Assembly (NCBI GenBank): GCA_965656785.1
Contig: CBFHLY010000004.1
Span: forward strand, 60,340-124,339
Reading direction: 5' to 3'
Source: JALQTD01 sp965656785
GTDB lineage: Bacteria > Bacteroidota > Bacteroidia > Flavobacteriales_D > Sanyastnellaceae
Length of the DNA stretch: 64,000 nt
Shown piece after piece: positions 49,847-59,396 of this stretch. The position numbers and the translations under genes are program-made. Position 1 is the first letter of the stretch. The number at the start of each line of letters is the position of its first letter. The notes under the pieces were generated by a model. That model saw only the letters and a list, made by a program, of their open reading frames with translations, was not told where the DNA came from and ran no database searches.

Positions 49847-52800
49847 AGCCAAATCCAAGCCGTTTCTCGCCCAAGCGTTCCGTCCCACGGAATCCATTCG
49901 ATGATGTGGAGGCCGCTCGCGAATTCTGGGCAAGCCCAAACAATTTCCTTTTCCGGCACTTCCACGGTGGTTTCATCCAGCACCCTTCCCAGAACATCGT
50001 GCAACCGAAGGGTGCCTGGGCTGGGCAAAGCAGGGTGCCAATGGAGTTCCCGTCCGTGCTGCACCCAGACCGACTTGGGCGAGTCGTTGATGGGGTTGGG
50101 GGGGGGACTCGGAGCACATGAGGAGGGACCGTTGGCTTGAGGAAGCGTCGAGATTTCCATGGGTGGGCCGGTAAATCCATTGTAGTTCAATCCATTATGC
50201 CAGTTGTTTTGCGTGGCGTCGAGCACCAGGGAAAAGGTCGAGGACGCAGAGGCCAATTCCCCAGTGAAGCCCGCCACATTGAAAGGTCCAAAGTCGTTGT
50301 ATCCTCCTGCGCAATTCCACCAAGGAGCACTTTCCCAATTCGCGTGCACATCGTTCTTCTCGAAACGGTTGTGGCCTCCATGTGGGCCCGTCAGCCAAGC
50401 GTTTCCGCTGTCGGAGAGGACGATTCCCGTCTCGTTGTGGATCCACGTTGAACAGGCAAAATGTGCTTCAGCGTGATCCAAGCGCACTCCGGTTTGGCAC
50501 CCGGAAAAGCCGCAGTCTTCAACCCGTACGTCCCCCGTGGAATGGGCGATGTGCAGGCTCGTGTTCACCCCATTTCCCGCAAAAGCACTGCGCTTCCATT
50601 CCCCGCCGGAGGGGAACCACGCTTCCCATTCGGTGTTGGTGAATTCGCAATCCCAAATCCTCGGAGCGCTGAACTCCGTAAGGACTGTAGCCGAGGAGAG
50701 TTGGACTTGGTCCCAAAAGGGGTCAGCATTGCCCGGTCGGCTGTGGTGTATGGCCAGGCGATCCCCCGACCCGACTTGCCACCGCCAACGCGCATGCGAT
50801 GCGATGGCTGACGACCCGTCCGACCAAACGTTCACCGCGTTCCACCGCTGGTCCGCATTGAAGTCAATGAAGCTCCCCGAATCTTGATGCACTTCAAGCC
50901 GTTGCCACTTCACCACACCGGGGCCCGCGCACTCGGTGGCGCCAGAGAGGACGACGTTGAGGGGGGAATCCATTCCGTGCAGGCGCCATTCCGCAGATTC
51001 TCCTACCTGCACATCGCCCGAGAGGAACACGGAACTCGTTGCGTCCCCTTCGACGAGGAAGGAGGTTCCGGAAGCGCAAATCAATTCGCCGAATTGGCTC
51101 CATGTAGCCGCCTGAGGCAGCAAGAGTTCCGAGTCCGCTGCCACTTCGATGCGTCCTCCAGGCTCCACTTCAAGGGATGCGCCTTCACTCAATTGCAACG
51201 CGCCCCCGTTGCAATAAAGCGTTCCGCCTGCCCGTATTCGCAGGTAACTTCCCGAGCCGATGTGGAGGCTTCCCCCGGGTTGCAATCGCACGGCATTCCC
51301 TGAGGTCACTTGGAGGGTGCCCGTTCCTTGACCGCTGGACTCTCCGATGACCAAGGTTCCCCCCTCGTCGATGATCAAGTTCGAAGCACAAGGGGCGAGG
51401 TCCACCGTAAACGAGGGCCAACCAGCGCCCCATCCGCCATTGCCCAATGGGGTCGCTATGGTCCATGCTTGGCCATTTTGAATCACCCCACCTCCCATGA
51501 AGGTGCGCATCGGCCTCAGGTGTCCCCAATGCGGGAAGCCGACCGCATCGTCCGAAGAAAGGACGGCCCAATCCGTTCCCTCCAGGATGAATTCCAGCAA
51601 ATGGTCCACGTGCCCCGTCAAGTCGCAATGGGGCGCGGGTGCTGAGCCCACCGGTTCATGCCGTCGCATCACTGCTGCGGAGCTGCCTTCATCCAATGCG
51701 GACGCAACGGGCACGAAGACCGTCCAGTCCACGCTGTTGACAAGGTCAAATCCGAGGTTTACCAGCCCTTGCGAGAGGGCTTGGATGTGCGGGGAGGAGC
51801 TTCCTGGGACGTCTTCCCATGCGGGTGCTGCGGGATTGCAGTAAGCGGTGGAGGAGAGGACGGGTTCCGTCCACCACGTTCCATCGAGGTTGGGCAGGCT
51901 GCAATCGAACACCACTGAGGCGGAAGGCGTGGCAGCGGCATGGTAAGGGTTGCCGGGCAATGGCCAGAGTTGGATTTGGGCCCAATTTACGCCCCACTCA
52001 TTGACCCCCCCCTCGAGTAGCGCGGAACCACTTTGATTCATCGAGATGAGCGGATGGCCGTTCGAAATGGCCAAACAATGCGGAACCAAAGGCCAGCCGA
52101 GCTCGTCCAATTCGGCCTTGAGTGCCTGGTGCTCGGGCAGGGCGCCATCCGGTGTAAGCAACAGCAGTTCACGAGCCGCGGGCGAATTCAGAGCTTCCAG
52201 CAAGGACGCTGCCTGAACGTCCTGCTGGGCGAAAAAGGCCAGCGCTTCTTGAAGGGCCAACGGCAAGTAGGCCCCTTGGTGTGGCGTGTCCAGCGCAACG
52301 AATTGACTTACGCAGTCTGAAATGCCGTCGAGTTCCCGTTGGCGCAAAGCCAATCGGCAGATGGCTCCTCCCATGCTCGCCCCGACCACCACCGAATTCC
52401 CACCCCCCGTCACGGATTCACTGACCAAATCCAGAACCCGAGAAAGCAACGCCGCTTGCGCCGCTGCAGGGCGCGTCCCGTCCGCAAAATCCACGTAAAC
52501 CAAATCAAATCCCACCTCCGTCAGCGAGTCCAGGAGCACGGCCATCGCCGCCGTATTGGGATAAGCCAAATCGCTGCAGTCCCAAATCGCATCCCAGTTC
52601 ATGGTCCCAAAACCATAACTCGGCGATGCGTCCGTCAAATCCGGATCGAAGCCCTCCACCACGATCAACGGCCGGTCGAAGACGCTGTCCGAACCCAAGC
52701 GCGTAAGGGCCATCCCCTCCACCGCGCCATTCCCGTAAGGCACGCTGATCCACCACGGATTCGATGGCGAACTGAACGGCCAAGGCGGCAAGTCAGGAGC

Positions 52801-53298
52801 GGGGGGGACGCACGTCGACTTCAAGGGAATCGCAACCGACCAGCGAAGGGTGTCGGAACCCCGAGGAAGCCGGACTTCAACCCACGACAAATCCGCATTC
52901 GATGCCGCCACGAACGGCAACGGAACGTTCCAGCCCGTCCCCCGTTGCATGCCATCCACCCAAAGCTGAGGTTCGTACTGACGCAGCGTGTCGGGCAGGC
53001 CGTCCGGTAAGAGTTCCCACACCATCGACTCGCCGGTTCGCAACGACACGCGGCTTGAGACCATCCCGCCTTTCGAGGAACTGCCGGAATAGCAAGGAAC
53101 CAGTGCCGCAAGCAAAGGCGTCGCCGTGAGCCGGTCCATGGCCGCCCGAACGGACGGCCATCGCTCGCCTGAAGCGACGAAGGCTTCCTGCCGCATGGTG
53201 GCCGGCGAATGCTGTGCGTAAGCGGCGCCACTGCTGCTCCACATCAGGGCAGCAGCGATCAGCCCCTGAAGCCAGGGGCGAAATGAATTCGAGCACAT
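49840..53298 (-). CDS. large secreted alpha/beta-hydrolase plus beta-helix protein with T9SS-like C-terminus
   Basis: An 1152-aa exported protein. After a signal peptide (ending 'AAYAQ') and a beta-rich front (about 30-210) comes a PGAP1/lipase-like alpha/beta-hydrolase region with 'PLIVVEGFDP', 'VYVDFADGTRPAAAQAALLS' and the nucleophile elbow 'VVVGASMGGAICRLALRQ' (Ser about 311, GxSxG) plus 'FVALDTPHQGAY'. From about residue 660 to 1050 short repeats such as 'GGTLVIGESSGQGTG' and 'GGSLHIGSGSYLRIRAGG' build a right-handed beta-helix with a disulfide-like Cys pattern. The last 80 residues ('GTLRLHDVLGRVLDETTVEV') resemble a T9SS type A domain. Substrate unknown. The lipoprotein gene ends six bases upstream. 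Confidence 0.86.
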   Translation of the reverse strand: MCSNSFRPWLQGLIAAALMWSSSGAAYAQHSPATMRQEAFVASGERWPSVRAAMDRLTATPLLAALVPCYSGSSSKGGMVSSRVSLRTGESMVWELLPDGLPDTLRQYEPQLWVDGMQRGTGWNVPLPFVAASNADLSWVEVRLPRGSDTLRWSVAIPLKSTCVPPAPDLPPWPFSSPSNPWWISVPYGNGAVEGMALTRLGSDSVFDRPLIVVEGFDPDLTDASPSYGFGTMNWDAIWDCSDLAYPNTAAMAVLLDSLTEVGFDLVYVDFADGTRPAAAQAALLSRVLDLVSESVTGGGNSVVVGASMGGAICRLALRQRELDGISDCVSQFVALDTPHQGAYLPLALQEALAFFAQQDVQAASLLEALNSPAARELLLLTPDGALPEHQALKAELDELGWPLVPHCLAISNGHPLISMNQSGSALLEGGVNEWGVNWAQIQLWPLPGNPYHAAATPSASVVFDCSLPNLDGTWWTEPVLSSTAYCNPAAPAWEDVPGSSSPHIQALSQGLVNLGFDLVNSVDWTVFVPVASALDEGSSAAVMRRHEPVGSAPAPHCDLTGHVDHLLEFILEGTDWAVLSSDDAVGFPHWGHLRPMRTFMGGGVIQNGQAWTIATPLGNGGWGAGWPSFTVDLAPCASNLIIDEGGTLVIGESSGQGTGTLQVTSGNAVRLQPGGSLHIGSGSYLRIRAGGTLYCNGGALQLSEGASLEVEPGGRIEVAADSELLLPQAATWSQFGELICASGTSFLVEGDATSSVFLSGDVQVGESAEWRLHGMDSPLNVVLSGATECAGPGVVKWQRLEVHQDSGSFIDFNADQRWNAVNVWSDGSSAIASHARWRWQVGSGDRLAIHHSRPGNADPFWDQVQLSSATVLTEFSAPRIWDCEFTNTEWEAWFPSGGEWKRSAFAGNGVNTSLHIAHSTGDVRVEDCGFSGCQTGVRLDHAEAHFACSTWIHNETGIVLSDSGNAWLTGPHGGHNRFEKNDVHANWESAPWWNCAGGYNDFGPFNVAGFTGELASASSTFSLVLDATQNNWHNGLNYNGFTGPPMEISTLPQANGPSSCAPSPPPNPINDSPKSVWVQHGRELHWHPALPSPGTLRLHDVLGRVLDETTVEVPEKEIVWACPEFASGLHIIEWIPWDGTLGRETAWIWLQ

Positions 53299-53304
53299 GC
53301 GCCG

Positions 53305-53997
53305 TCAAATGGAAGATTGAACTGCTACGGTAGAGCCCGCTTGGGCGCGGGAAATGTCGAACACTTCGGTCCTTAGCGGTTCGATGCCCCCGCTGTTGGG
53401 TTGCCAATACCATTGCACATGAACCGGCCAGCGATCGACTCCCACAGGGAACTCAAATTCCAACAGCAAGGGACGCGGCGTGGCATGCGGAGCCATCACA
53501 GCCGTCGCCGAAGAAGGTGCGTCATCCAACCACGTGCTCAGGTCGGGCTCGCCCATCCCTTCGCTCAACCGTGCGTGTAGCCGACCGCCGACGAGCCGCG
53601 GTCGGACGATGTGGAGCGCCAACTGGGTGGGGGTGGGCAATTCGATCACCTCGCTTTGCTTCCCGTCGATCCGAATTCCGGATCGGCTTTGGGTGCTCCC
53701 GTTGGGGTGCTCTGCACGCAGGTTGATCGCGACGGGCTGCTCTGAAGCGGGCCATTCACCGCGTCCTTCATGCAGCATAACCGAACCGAGCAAGGTCCCG
53801 GATTCGATGGCCCATCCCGATTCCGATGCGGCTCCGATGGACCACACTTCCGCCACGCCCGATGGGGGCCAGGAGCCATCCAAATAGCGCACTTCCCACC
53901 TCCAATCGTCGCCCTTCGATTCGCGCTGCGGGTGACATCCCATCCCCACAACGCAGCCCATGACCACAAAGGCCCAGGCCGTGTTTCGCTTCATCAT
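53305..53997 (-). CDS. lipoprotein of unknown function, 230 aa
   Basis: The N-terminus has a lipoprotein signal, 'TAWAFVVMGCVVGMGCHPQ', with the lipobox V-G-M-G-C (Cys about residue 21). The rest is beta-rich, with no motif recognised; a middle 'GQ/GSVMLHEGRGEW' and a C-terminal 'WPVHVQWYWQP' hint at an Ig- or carbohydrate-binding-like fold, but this is guesswork. The ATG at 53997 is preceded by a TTGTTTCG box with the usual four-base gap. It is followed by the 1152-residue hydrolase after six bases, so the two form an operon and may act together at the cell surface. Confidence 0.78.
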   Translation of the reverse strand: MMKRNTAWAFVVMGCVVGMGCHPQRESKGDDWRWEVRYLDGSWPPSGVAEVWSIGAASESGWAIESGTLLGSVMLHEGRGEWPASEQPVAINLRAEHPNGSTQSRSGIRIDGKQSEVIELPTPTQLALHIVRPRLVGGRLHARLSEGMGEPDLSTWLDDAPSSATAVMAPHATPRPLLLEFEFPVGVDRWPVHVQWYWQPNSGGIEPLRTEVFDISRAQAGSTVAVQSSI

Positions 53998-54001
53998 GCC
54001 C

Positions 54002-54009
54002 CGAAACAA
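54002..54009 (-). promoter_or_regulatory. -7 box TTGTTTCG, leaderless spacing
   Basis: Weak box ending four bases before the ATG at 53997, C at -1. Confidence 0.4.
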
Positions 54010-54073
54010 CGCATGAACCCGTTCGAAACGAAGCAGGCTTCACGGGTGGGGGTGGGGACTTTGTGACCGGGAA

Positions 54074-54631
54074 TTACCGGGATTTGTTCAGCTTGCGAAT
54101 CGCACCGTCCATGGCTTTTGCCAAGGCACCGGCTTCTCGTTCGCTCAGTTGTTTGCCCAGTGGCAAGCGCCGCACACTGCTTCGCACCATCAAACTCTCC
54201 CCGCCCATGATCCAAAAGCTCTGATCCAACGTCTGGAGGAATTTCGTCGGATCGCGCTTTACGACCTCCATGCGCTCGACGCTGGCCAATGGCACCACGA
54301 CCGCTCGACCATACGAACCGAACGCGTTTTTGACGCTCAATTCCGTGGGCGTGATGCGGACGAGTTCCCTCCCCCATTTGCGCCAAGCAATGACCTTGCC
54401 GACACGGAAGGCGAAATATGCCCAAAACGCCAACGAGATGGAAAAGAACATCCGTTCATCGGGGATTTCGGTTTGGGCCCATTCCCACAGGAACACCGCG
54501 CCGATGCCCCACCACGCCAGCCACCATCCGACGAGCAGCAGGAACGACATGCGCGGAATCTCTTGCGTGATGACGACGGTGAATTGATCGGTCGATTGTT
54601 CGTATGAAATGCGGGAGCCAAGGGTGCGCAT
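54074..54631 (-). CDS. membrane protein with bacterial PH-like domain, 185 aa
   Basis: Two membrane helices (about residues 29-52 and 60-80, the first 'LLLVGWWLAWWGIGAVFLW') are followed by a soluble beta-rich domain containing 'LVRITPTELSVKNAFGS', 'VVPLASVERMEVVKRD' and a basic C-terminus. This layout (two helices then a PH-like beta-barrel) is common in small Bacteroidota membrane proteins; the function is unknown. It starts three bases after the bshA stop, so it is probably the last gene of the lon-to-bshA series on this strand. Confidence 0.78.
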   Translation of the reverse strand: MRTLGSRISYEQSTDQFTVVITQEIPRMSFLLLVGWWLAWWGIGAVFLWEWAQTEIPDERMFFSISLAFWAYFAFRVGKVIAWRKWGRELVRITPTELSVKNAFGSYGRAVVVPLASVERMEVVKRDPTKFLQTLDQSFWIMGGESLMVRSSVRRLPLGKQLSEREAGALAKAMDGAIRKLNKSR

Positions 54632-54634
54632 GGG

Positions 54635-55786
54635 TCAAAAATTGAGGACGCGTCGGTAAATCCGCTCGTATTCGGGAAGGACGCGTTCGATGTGGAATCG
54701 GTTAGCGGATTGCAGGGCTTGCAAGGAAAAGCGTTCGAGGCGCTCGGAATCGCTGAGCAGGTGCAAGGCGGCTTCAGCCAGCGCATCGACATCTCCAATG
54801 GGGCAGAGGATGCCCGCGACCCCGTCCTCGACCACTTCCGAGATGCCCCCGGCCGTTGAAGCCACCACGGGAACGCCCGCTGCCATGGCTTCCAAGGCCG
54901 AGAGTCCAAAACTCTCCGACTCAGAGGGCAGCATGAACAGGTCGCTGATGAGCAGCGCTTCGATGGGATTCTTCACCTTACCCAGGAACAACGTGTCCCG
55001 GTGAACGCCCAATTGTTCAGCAAGGACTTCCGCCGCGTAGCGTTCAGGCCCATCCCCGATGAAGAGCAATTTGGCGGGTTGAGCGGCGCGGACCCGAGCA
55101 AAGGCCTGCACCACGTCCTGCACGCGCTTCAGGGGGCGGAAATTGCTGATGTGCGTGATGATGGGCTCATGTCCTGGAGCGATTGCGGCGCGCAAATCCT
55201 CCTTGACTGGGATGGCGAAGTGGTTGGGGCAGAAGAAGTTGGGGACGACTTCGATTTCTCGATTTACGCCAAACAAATGGCGCGTATCGTCCTTCAAGCT
55301 CTTCGAAACGGCGGTCACGGCATCGCTTTGGTTGATGGCAAACGAAATCACCGGCTCGAAGGAAGGGTCTCGCCCCAGCAACGTGATGTCGGTCCCGTGG
55401 AGCGTGGTGATGTAGGGCACGCGAAGCCCTTCCTGCTCGAGGATGGCCCGCGCCGTGAACGCTGCGCTGGCATGCGGAATCGCATAGTGCGCGTGAATGA
55501 GATCGAGCTTGTGCTGCCGCGTCACTTCCACCAGCTTGCTCGCCAGCACCAGCTCGTAGGGAGGGTAATCGAACAGCGGGTAGTCCAACACGCGGACCTC
55601 GTGGTAGAACACGTTCGCGTGGAAGCTCCCCAGGCGAGCGGGTTGGTCGTAGGTGATGAAGTGGATTTCGTGCCCCTTGGCCGCCAGGCCTTTTCCGAGT
55701 TCGGTGGCCACGACGCCGGAGCCGCCGAAGGTGGGGTAGCACACGATGCCGATGCGCATGGGCCGGGTGGAGCTGGGGTCAGTCAT
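54635..55786 (-). CDS. bshA: N-acetyl-alpha-D-glucosaminyl L-malate synthase BshA
   Basis: A 383-aa GT4 glycosyltransferase that joins GlcNAc from UDP-GlcNAc to malate, the first step of bacillithiol synthesis. 'IGIVCYPTFGGSGVVATELG', 'HEIHFITYDQP', 'IHAHYAIPHASAAF', 'TTLHGTDITLLG', 'INQSDAVTAVSKSLKDD', 'VVPNFFCPN', 'HISNFRPLKRV' and 'ESESFGLSALEAMAAGVPVV' (nucleotide-sugar Glu) match BshA closely. The ATG at 55786 overlaps the GH3 gene's stop by 8 bp; a second ATG at 55759 would give the shorter family-like start. Presence of bshA suggests bacillithiol as low-molecular-weight thiol; bshB and bshC are not in the window. Confidence 0.95.
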   Translation of the reverse strand: MTDPSSTRPMRIGIVCYPTFGGSGVVATELGKGLAAKGHEIHFITYDQPARLGSFHANVFYHEVRVLDYPLFDYPPYELVLASKLVEVTRQHKLDLIHAHYAIPHASAAFTARAILEQEGLRVPYITTLHGTDITLLGRDPSFEPVISFAINQSDAVTAVSKSLKDDTRHLFGVNREIEVVPNFFCPNHFAIPVKEDLRAAIAPGHEPIITHISNFRPLKRVQDVVQAFARVRAAQPAKLLFIGDGPERYAAEVLAEQLGVHRDTLFLGKVKNPIEALLISDLFMLPSESESFGLSALEAMAAGVPVVASTAGGISEVVEDGVAGILCPIGDVDALAEAALHLLSDSERLERFSLQALQSANRFHIERVLPEYERIYRRVLNF

Positions 55787-58694
55787 GGAGGGAAAACCGC
55801 TCGGGGCGCTGTAAGGTTTGGTAAATCACCCGCTGAATTTCCGTCCGAACGTTCAGCTTCACCAGCTTCCAGTTTTCCGCATTCGGGTGCACGCGATTGC
55901 TCAAGAAGATGTAGACCAAATCCGCATCCGGATCCGCCCACGCCACCGTGCCGGTGAATCCCGTGTGCCCGAAGCTCGCCCAACCCGCTTCGTTGCACGT
56001 CGGCCCTTCATCGGGTTCCGCCTCGGGCCGATCGAAACCACAGGCCTTGCGGTGCTCCGGGTCCGGGTCCACCCGCTGGGTCCAGGCGTGAATGGTTTCG
56101 GCATCGAGCAATGCTTCCCCACCGTAATAGCCGCCTCGCATGAGCATGTAAAACAAGCGCGCGAGGTCGTACGCGTCGCTGAACAGCCCGGCGTGCCCCG
56201 CGACGCCGCCCAGCATGGCGGCACCGGGGTCGTGGACGTGCCCGTGCACGGTTTGCTCGCGGAAGACCTGGTCCATTTCCGTCGGGGCGATTTCACTGGG
56301 AACGGCCCAGTTCATCGGCTGGAATCCGATGCGCGTAAGGCCCATGGGTTCGTAGAATCGGCGGGTGACGAACTGGTCGAGGGTTTGGTCTGAAAGCCGC
56401 TCCACCACTTGCTGCAGCAGGTAATAGCCCAAATCGCTGTAGCGGTTCGTCCCCACCGGATCCACCTCCGCCTCCACAATGCGCTGCAAGATCGTGTCCC
56501 GGTAACTGTCCAGCTGGTACACGCCATCCGCAACTTGGGTCCGGTGAGTCGCGTCCGGCTGCCGCACGAAGACGCCCGGCTGTTCAAGCGCCTCCAGGTA
56601 AAACGGAATCCACGCCTTCAAACCCGCCCGATGCGCCAAAATGTCTTCCACGATGCGCCCGCCGAGTTCGGTTCCCGCCAATTCCGGCAGGTGCACATCC
56701 AGCCGATCCTTCCGGCTCAGTTCCCCGGCTTCCTCGAGCGCCATCAAGCTGATGGTCGAAGCCGCCACTTTCGTGATGCTGGCCAAATCATACACGGCTT
56801 CCGGCTCCACGGCCCGTCGCCCATCCAGCGTGCCGTAGCACCCATCGTGCACAATGCGACCCCGGTGCACCGCCACGACGCGGCACCCCGGCAGCGCCCC
56901 CTGCGCCATCGCCGCCTCCACAATCGAGTCGATGGCCGCCTTCCCCGCAAACGGAGCGTCCGCAAACCCCAACCGCACCCCTCCCAATGCCGGAACGCCC
57001 CAGCCCACCGGAAATCCGCCCGCCGAAACCGGCAACGTCCCCGACGCGCCGATCGCCCCGCCGATGAGCTCGCCCGCCACGGCCTCCGCCACCGGCTCGT
57101 CCTCATACGCCACCACCACCGCATCGCTTAACGCCGCCACCCGCGTCATGCGGTCGAGCAGGTACGGCGACCCGAACACCACGACCACCAACGGCGGACT
57201 GCCCGGCGTGGCCGAAACGCGCGCCGCCAAATCCTCCAACCCGGCCAGTTCCTCCCCGCTGACCCCATAGCCTTTCCCCACCCGTCGGTCCGTTCCGCTC
57301 ACGGCCACCACGATGGCGTCCCCCCGATCCCCCCGTTCCCACCACTTCGCCACGTCCGATGGAAACGCAGCACCCTCCACGCGCACCGCACCGCCCATGA
57401 CCCGTCCCAACCGCTCAGCCAACGGCCCCTCGGTCGACCCCAGCCGCAGCACCTTCACATCCCGCACCCCCGCGCCCAACGGCAACACGCCCCGGCGATT
57501 CGTCACCACCGTCACCGCCGCCTCCAAAATCGCCCGATGCACCGAATCCCGAACCGCCCCCCCCTCCAGCACCTCGCCCCAAACCGGCAGCGCTTCCATG
57601 GCGCGGCTCCAATGTTTGGCCTGCAACACCCGCCGGCACTTTTCAGCCACCACCGCCGAATCGAGCCTCCCCGCGGCCACCGCTGCGCGCACCTCCGCGA
57701 TCACGACCTCCGGATCCGCAGGAAACAACAGCACGTCATTGCCCGCCAACAGCGCATCCACATTCGGCGTCTCCGTCTCCGCAAAATCAGCAAAGCCCTT
57801 CATGGTCATTGCGTCCGTAAACACCAAACCCTGAAAGCCGATTTCGCCCCTGAGCAGGTCCGTCACGATGCCGCGCGAAAGCGTAGAAGGCAAGCCCGGC
57901 GTCGGCTCGAGCTCCGGAATGTTCAAATGCGCCGCCATCATTGCGCCCACCCCCGCATCCGACAACCCGCGGAACGGCACCAGCTCCACGCTGTCAAACC
58001 GCGCCCGATCGTGCTTCAAGGTCGGCAAGGTCAAATGCGAATCCGCATCCGTATCCCCATGTCCAGGAAAGTGCTTGGCCGTGGCCAAAATGCGCCGCGA
58101 TTGCAGCCCATCGCTGTACGCGATGCCCAAGCGCGTCACCCGTTCCGGATCTTCCCCAAACGACCGGAACCCAATCACTGGGTTCGCGGGATTCGAGTTG
58201 ATGTCGACGTCGGGGGCGAAGTTCACGTGGATGCCGAGCATGCGCAGGTCTTCCGCGATGAGCTGGCCCATCCGCCGGACCAGTGCGGGGTCGTCCGTGG
58301 CGCCGAGCGTGATGGCGCGGGGATAACCGTGCGTTTCCGTGAACCGCATGGACGCGCCCCATTCGGCATCCGTGGAGACCATCAGCGGAATCGGGGAGGC
58401 GTCTTGCAGCCGGTGCATCCGTTCGCGTTGGAGTTCGGGTTGGCCCTGCATGGCGATGACTCCACCGATGCCGAATTCCCGGCACCACCTTTCCTCAAGG
58501 GCCCAATCGGCGGTCTGCTCGCGGGAGTAGACGGGAGGCATGAGGAGCTGGGCCGTCATGCGGTCCAACGACAAGGTCTCCAAAACCGAATCCGCCCAGG
58601 CCGTGCCGGCTGAATCGGTCAAAAATGCCGGCACCTGCTGCGCCCAGCCCGTTCCGGCTGCCGCCAATGCCCAGGCCATCGCAACCGCCTTCAT
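55779..58694 (-). CDS. exported fusion of GH3 beta-N-acetylhexosaminidase and serine beta-lactamase-like domain
   Basis: A 971-aa protein with a signal peptide (ending 'GTGWAQ'). Residues about 30-350 are a NagZ-type GH3 domain: 'KHFPGHGDTDADSH' (catalytic His/Asp pair loop, about 210) and the nucleophile Asp in 'VFTDAMTMKG' (about 298). About 370-590 is a GH3 C-terminal-like domain. About 610-960 is a class C beta-lactamase/DD-peptidase fold with S-x-x-K ('SITK', about 640), Y-S-D/N ('YSDLG', about 751) and H-T-G ('HTGFTG', about 910). A combined glucosaminidase and serine peptidase/amidase acting on peptidoglycan is likely, probably in muropeptide recycling. It is coupled to cmk (ATGA) and overlaps bshA. 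Confidence 0.92.
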   Translation of the reverse strand: MKAVAMAWALAAAGTGWAQQVPAFLTDSAGTAWADSVLETLSLDRMTAQLLMPPVYSREQTADWALEERWCREFGIGGVIAMQGQPELQRERMHRLQDASPIPLMVSTDAEWGASMRFTETHGYPRAITLGATDDPALVRRMGQLIAEDLRMLGIHVNFAPDVDINSNPANPVIGFRSFGEDPERVTRLGIAYSDGLQSRRILATAKHFPGHGDTDADSHLTLPTLKHDRARFDSVELVPFRGLSDAGVGAMMAAHLNIPELEPTPGLPSTLSRGIVTDLLRGEIGFQGLVFTDAMTMKGFADFAETETPNVDALLAGNDVLLFPADPEVVIAEVRAAVAAGRLDSAVVAEKCRRVLQAKHWSRAMEALPVWGEVLEGGAVRDSVHRAILEAAVTVVTNRRGVLPLGAGVRDVKVLRLGSTEGPLAERLGRVMGGAVRVEGAAFPSDVAKWWERGDRGDAIVVAVSGTDRRVGKGYGVSGEELAGLEDLAARVSATPGSPPLVVVVFGSPYLLDRMTRVAALSDAVVVAYEDEPVAEAVAGELIGGAIGASGTLPVSAGGFPVGWGVPALGGVRLGFADAPFAGKAAIDSIVEAAMAQGALPGCRVVAVHRGRIVHDGCYGTLDGRRAVEPEAVYDLASITKVAASTISLMALEEAGELSRKDRLDVHLPELAGTELGGRIVEDILAHRAGLKAWIPFYLEALEQPGVFVRQPDATHRTQVADGVYQLDSYRDTILQRIVEAEVDPVGTNRYSDLGYYLLQQVVERLSDQTLDQFVTRRFYEPMGLTRIGFQPMNWAVPSEIAPTEMDQVFREQTVHGHVHDPGAAMLGGVAGHAGLFSDAYDLARLFYMLMRGGYYGGEALLDAETIHAWTQRVDPDPEHRKACGFDRPEAEPDEGPTCNEAGWASFGHTGFTGTVAWADPDADLVYIFLSNRVHPNAENWKLVKLNVRTEIQRVIYQTLQRPERFSLHD

Positions 58695-59392
58695 CCGAAA
58701 AGCTCCAATTTCTTGCGCACGGTGGCGATCATGAAATCGAACTGTTCGTCCAAGGTCAATTCGCTGTTGTCCAATACGATGGCGTCGTCTGCTTGGCGCA
58801 GCGGAGCGGTCGCACGGGTGGAATCGATGCGGTCGCGGAGCAGCAAGTTTTCGAACACCTCTTCGTAGGTCGTGGTCTTTCCGGCAGCGGTGAGTTCCGC
58901 ATGGCGGCGCTGAGCGCGCACTTGAGGCGATGCGGTCAAGAAGAACTTGATTTCTGCGTCGGGCAGGACCACCGTTCCGATGTCGCGTCCGTCCATGATG
59001 ACCCCGCCGTCTTCGGCCATGCGCTGCTGCAGCGTGACGAGTTTCTTGCGAACAGCGGGCACGGTCGCCACGAGGCTGACGCGCTTGGCCACCTCCATGT
59101 TGCGAATTTCCTTCTCCACGTTCACCCCGTTGAGGTGAATCTCCGAGGTGCCGCTTGCGGGATTGAACCGAAACTGCAAGTACATCCGCTCGAGGGCCTG
59201 TTCGAGGCCTTTCGTGTTGACTTCGGTCGTCGTGACGAGCCGCTCTTTCATAGCAAACAACGTGGCCGCCCGGTACATCGCACCCGTGTCGATGTACGTA
59301 TAGTGCAGGGCGCGAGCGACTTGTTGAGCAAGCGTGCTTTTTCCGGAGGAGGAATGCCCGTCGACGGCGATGTTGATGCGTTTGCGGTTCAT
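58691..59392 (-). CDS. cmk: cytidylate kinase
   Basis: A 233-aa (d)CMP kinase that phosphorylates CMP and dCMP. Walker A 'GHSSSGKSTLAQ' (about 12-19), 'YIDTGAMYRAATLFAM', 'GVNVEKEIRNMEVAKRVSLV', 'MDGRDIGTVVLPDAEIKFFLTASP' and 'RDRIDSTRATAPL' are CMK hallmarks. Complete, with the ATG four bases after a TAAATTCG box. Downstream it is coupled to the GH3 fusion gene. porQ lies 39 bases upstream on the same strand; the porQ-cmk-lon neighbourhood recurs in Bacteroidota. Confidence 0.97.
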   Translation of the reverse strand: MNRKRINIAVDGHSSSGKSTLAQQVARALHYTYIDTGAMYRAATLFAMKERLVTTTEVNTKGLEQALERMYLQFRFNPASGTSEIHLNGVNVEKEIRNMEVAKRVSLVATVPAVRKKLVTLQQRMAEDGGVIMDGRDIGTVVLPDAEIKFFLTASPQVRAQRRHAELTAAGKTTTYEEVFENLLLRDRIDSTRATAPLRQADDAIVLDNSELTLDEQFDFMIATVRKKLELFG

Positions 59393-59396
59393 GCGG

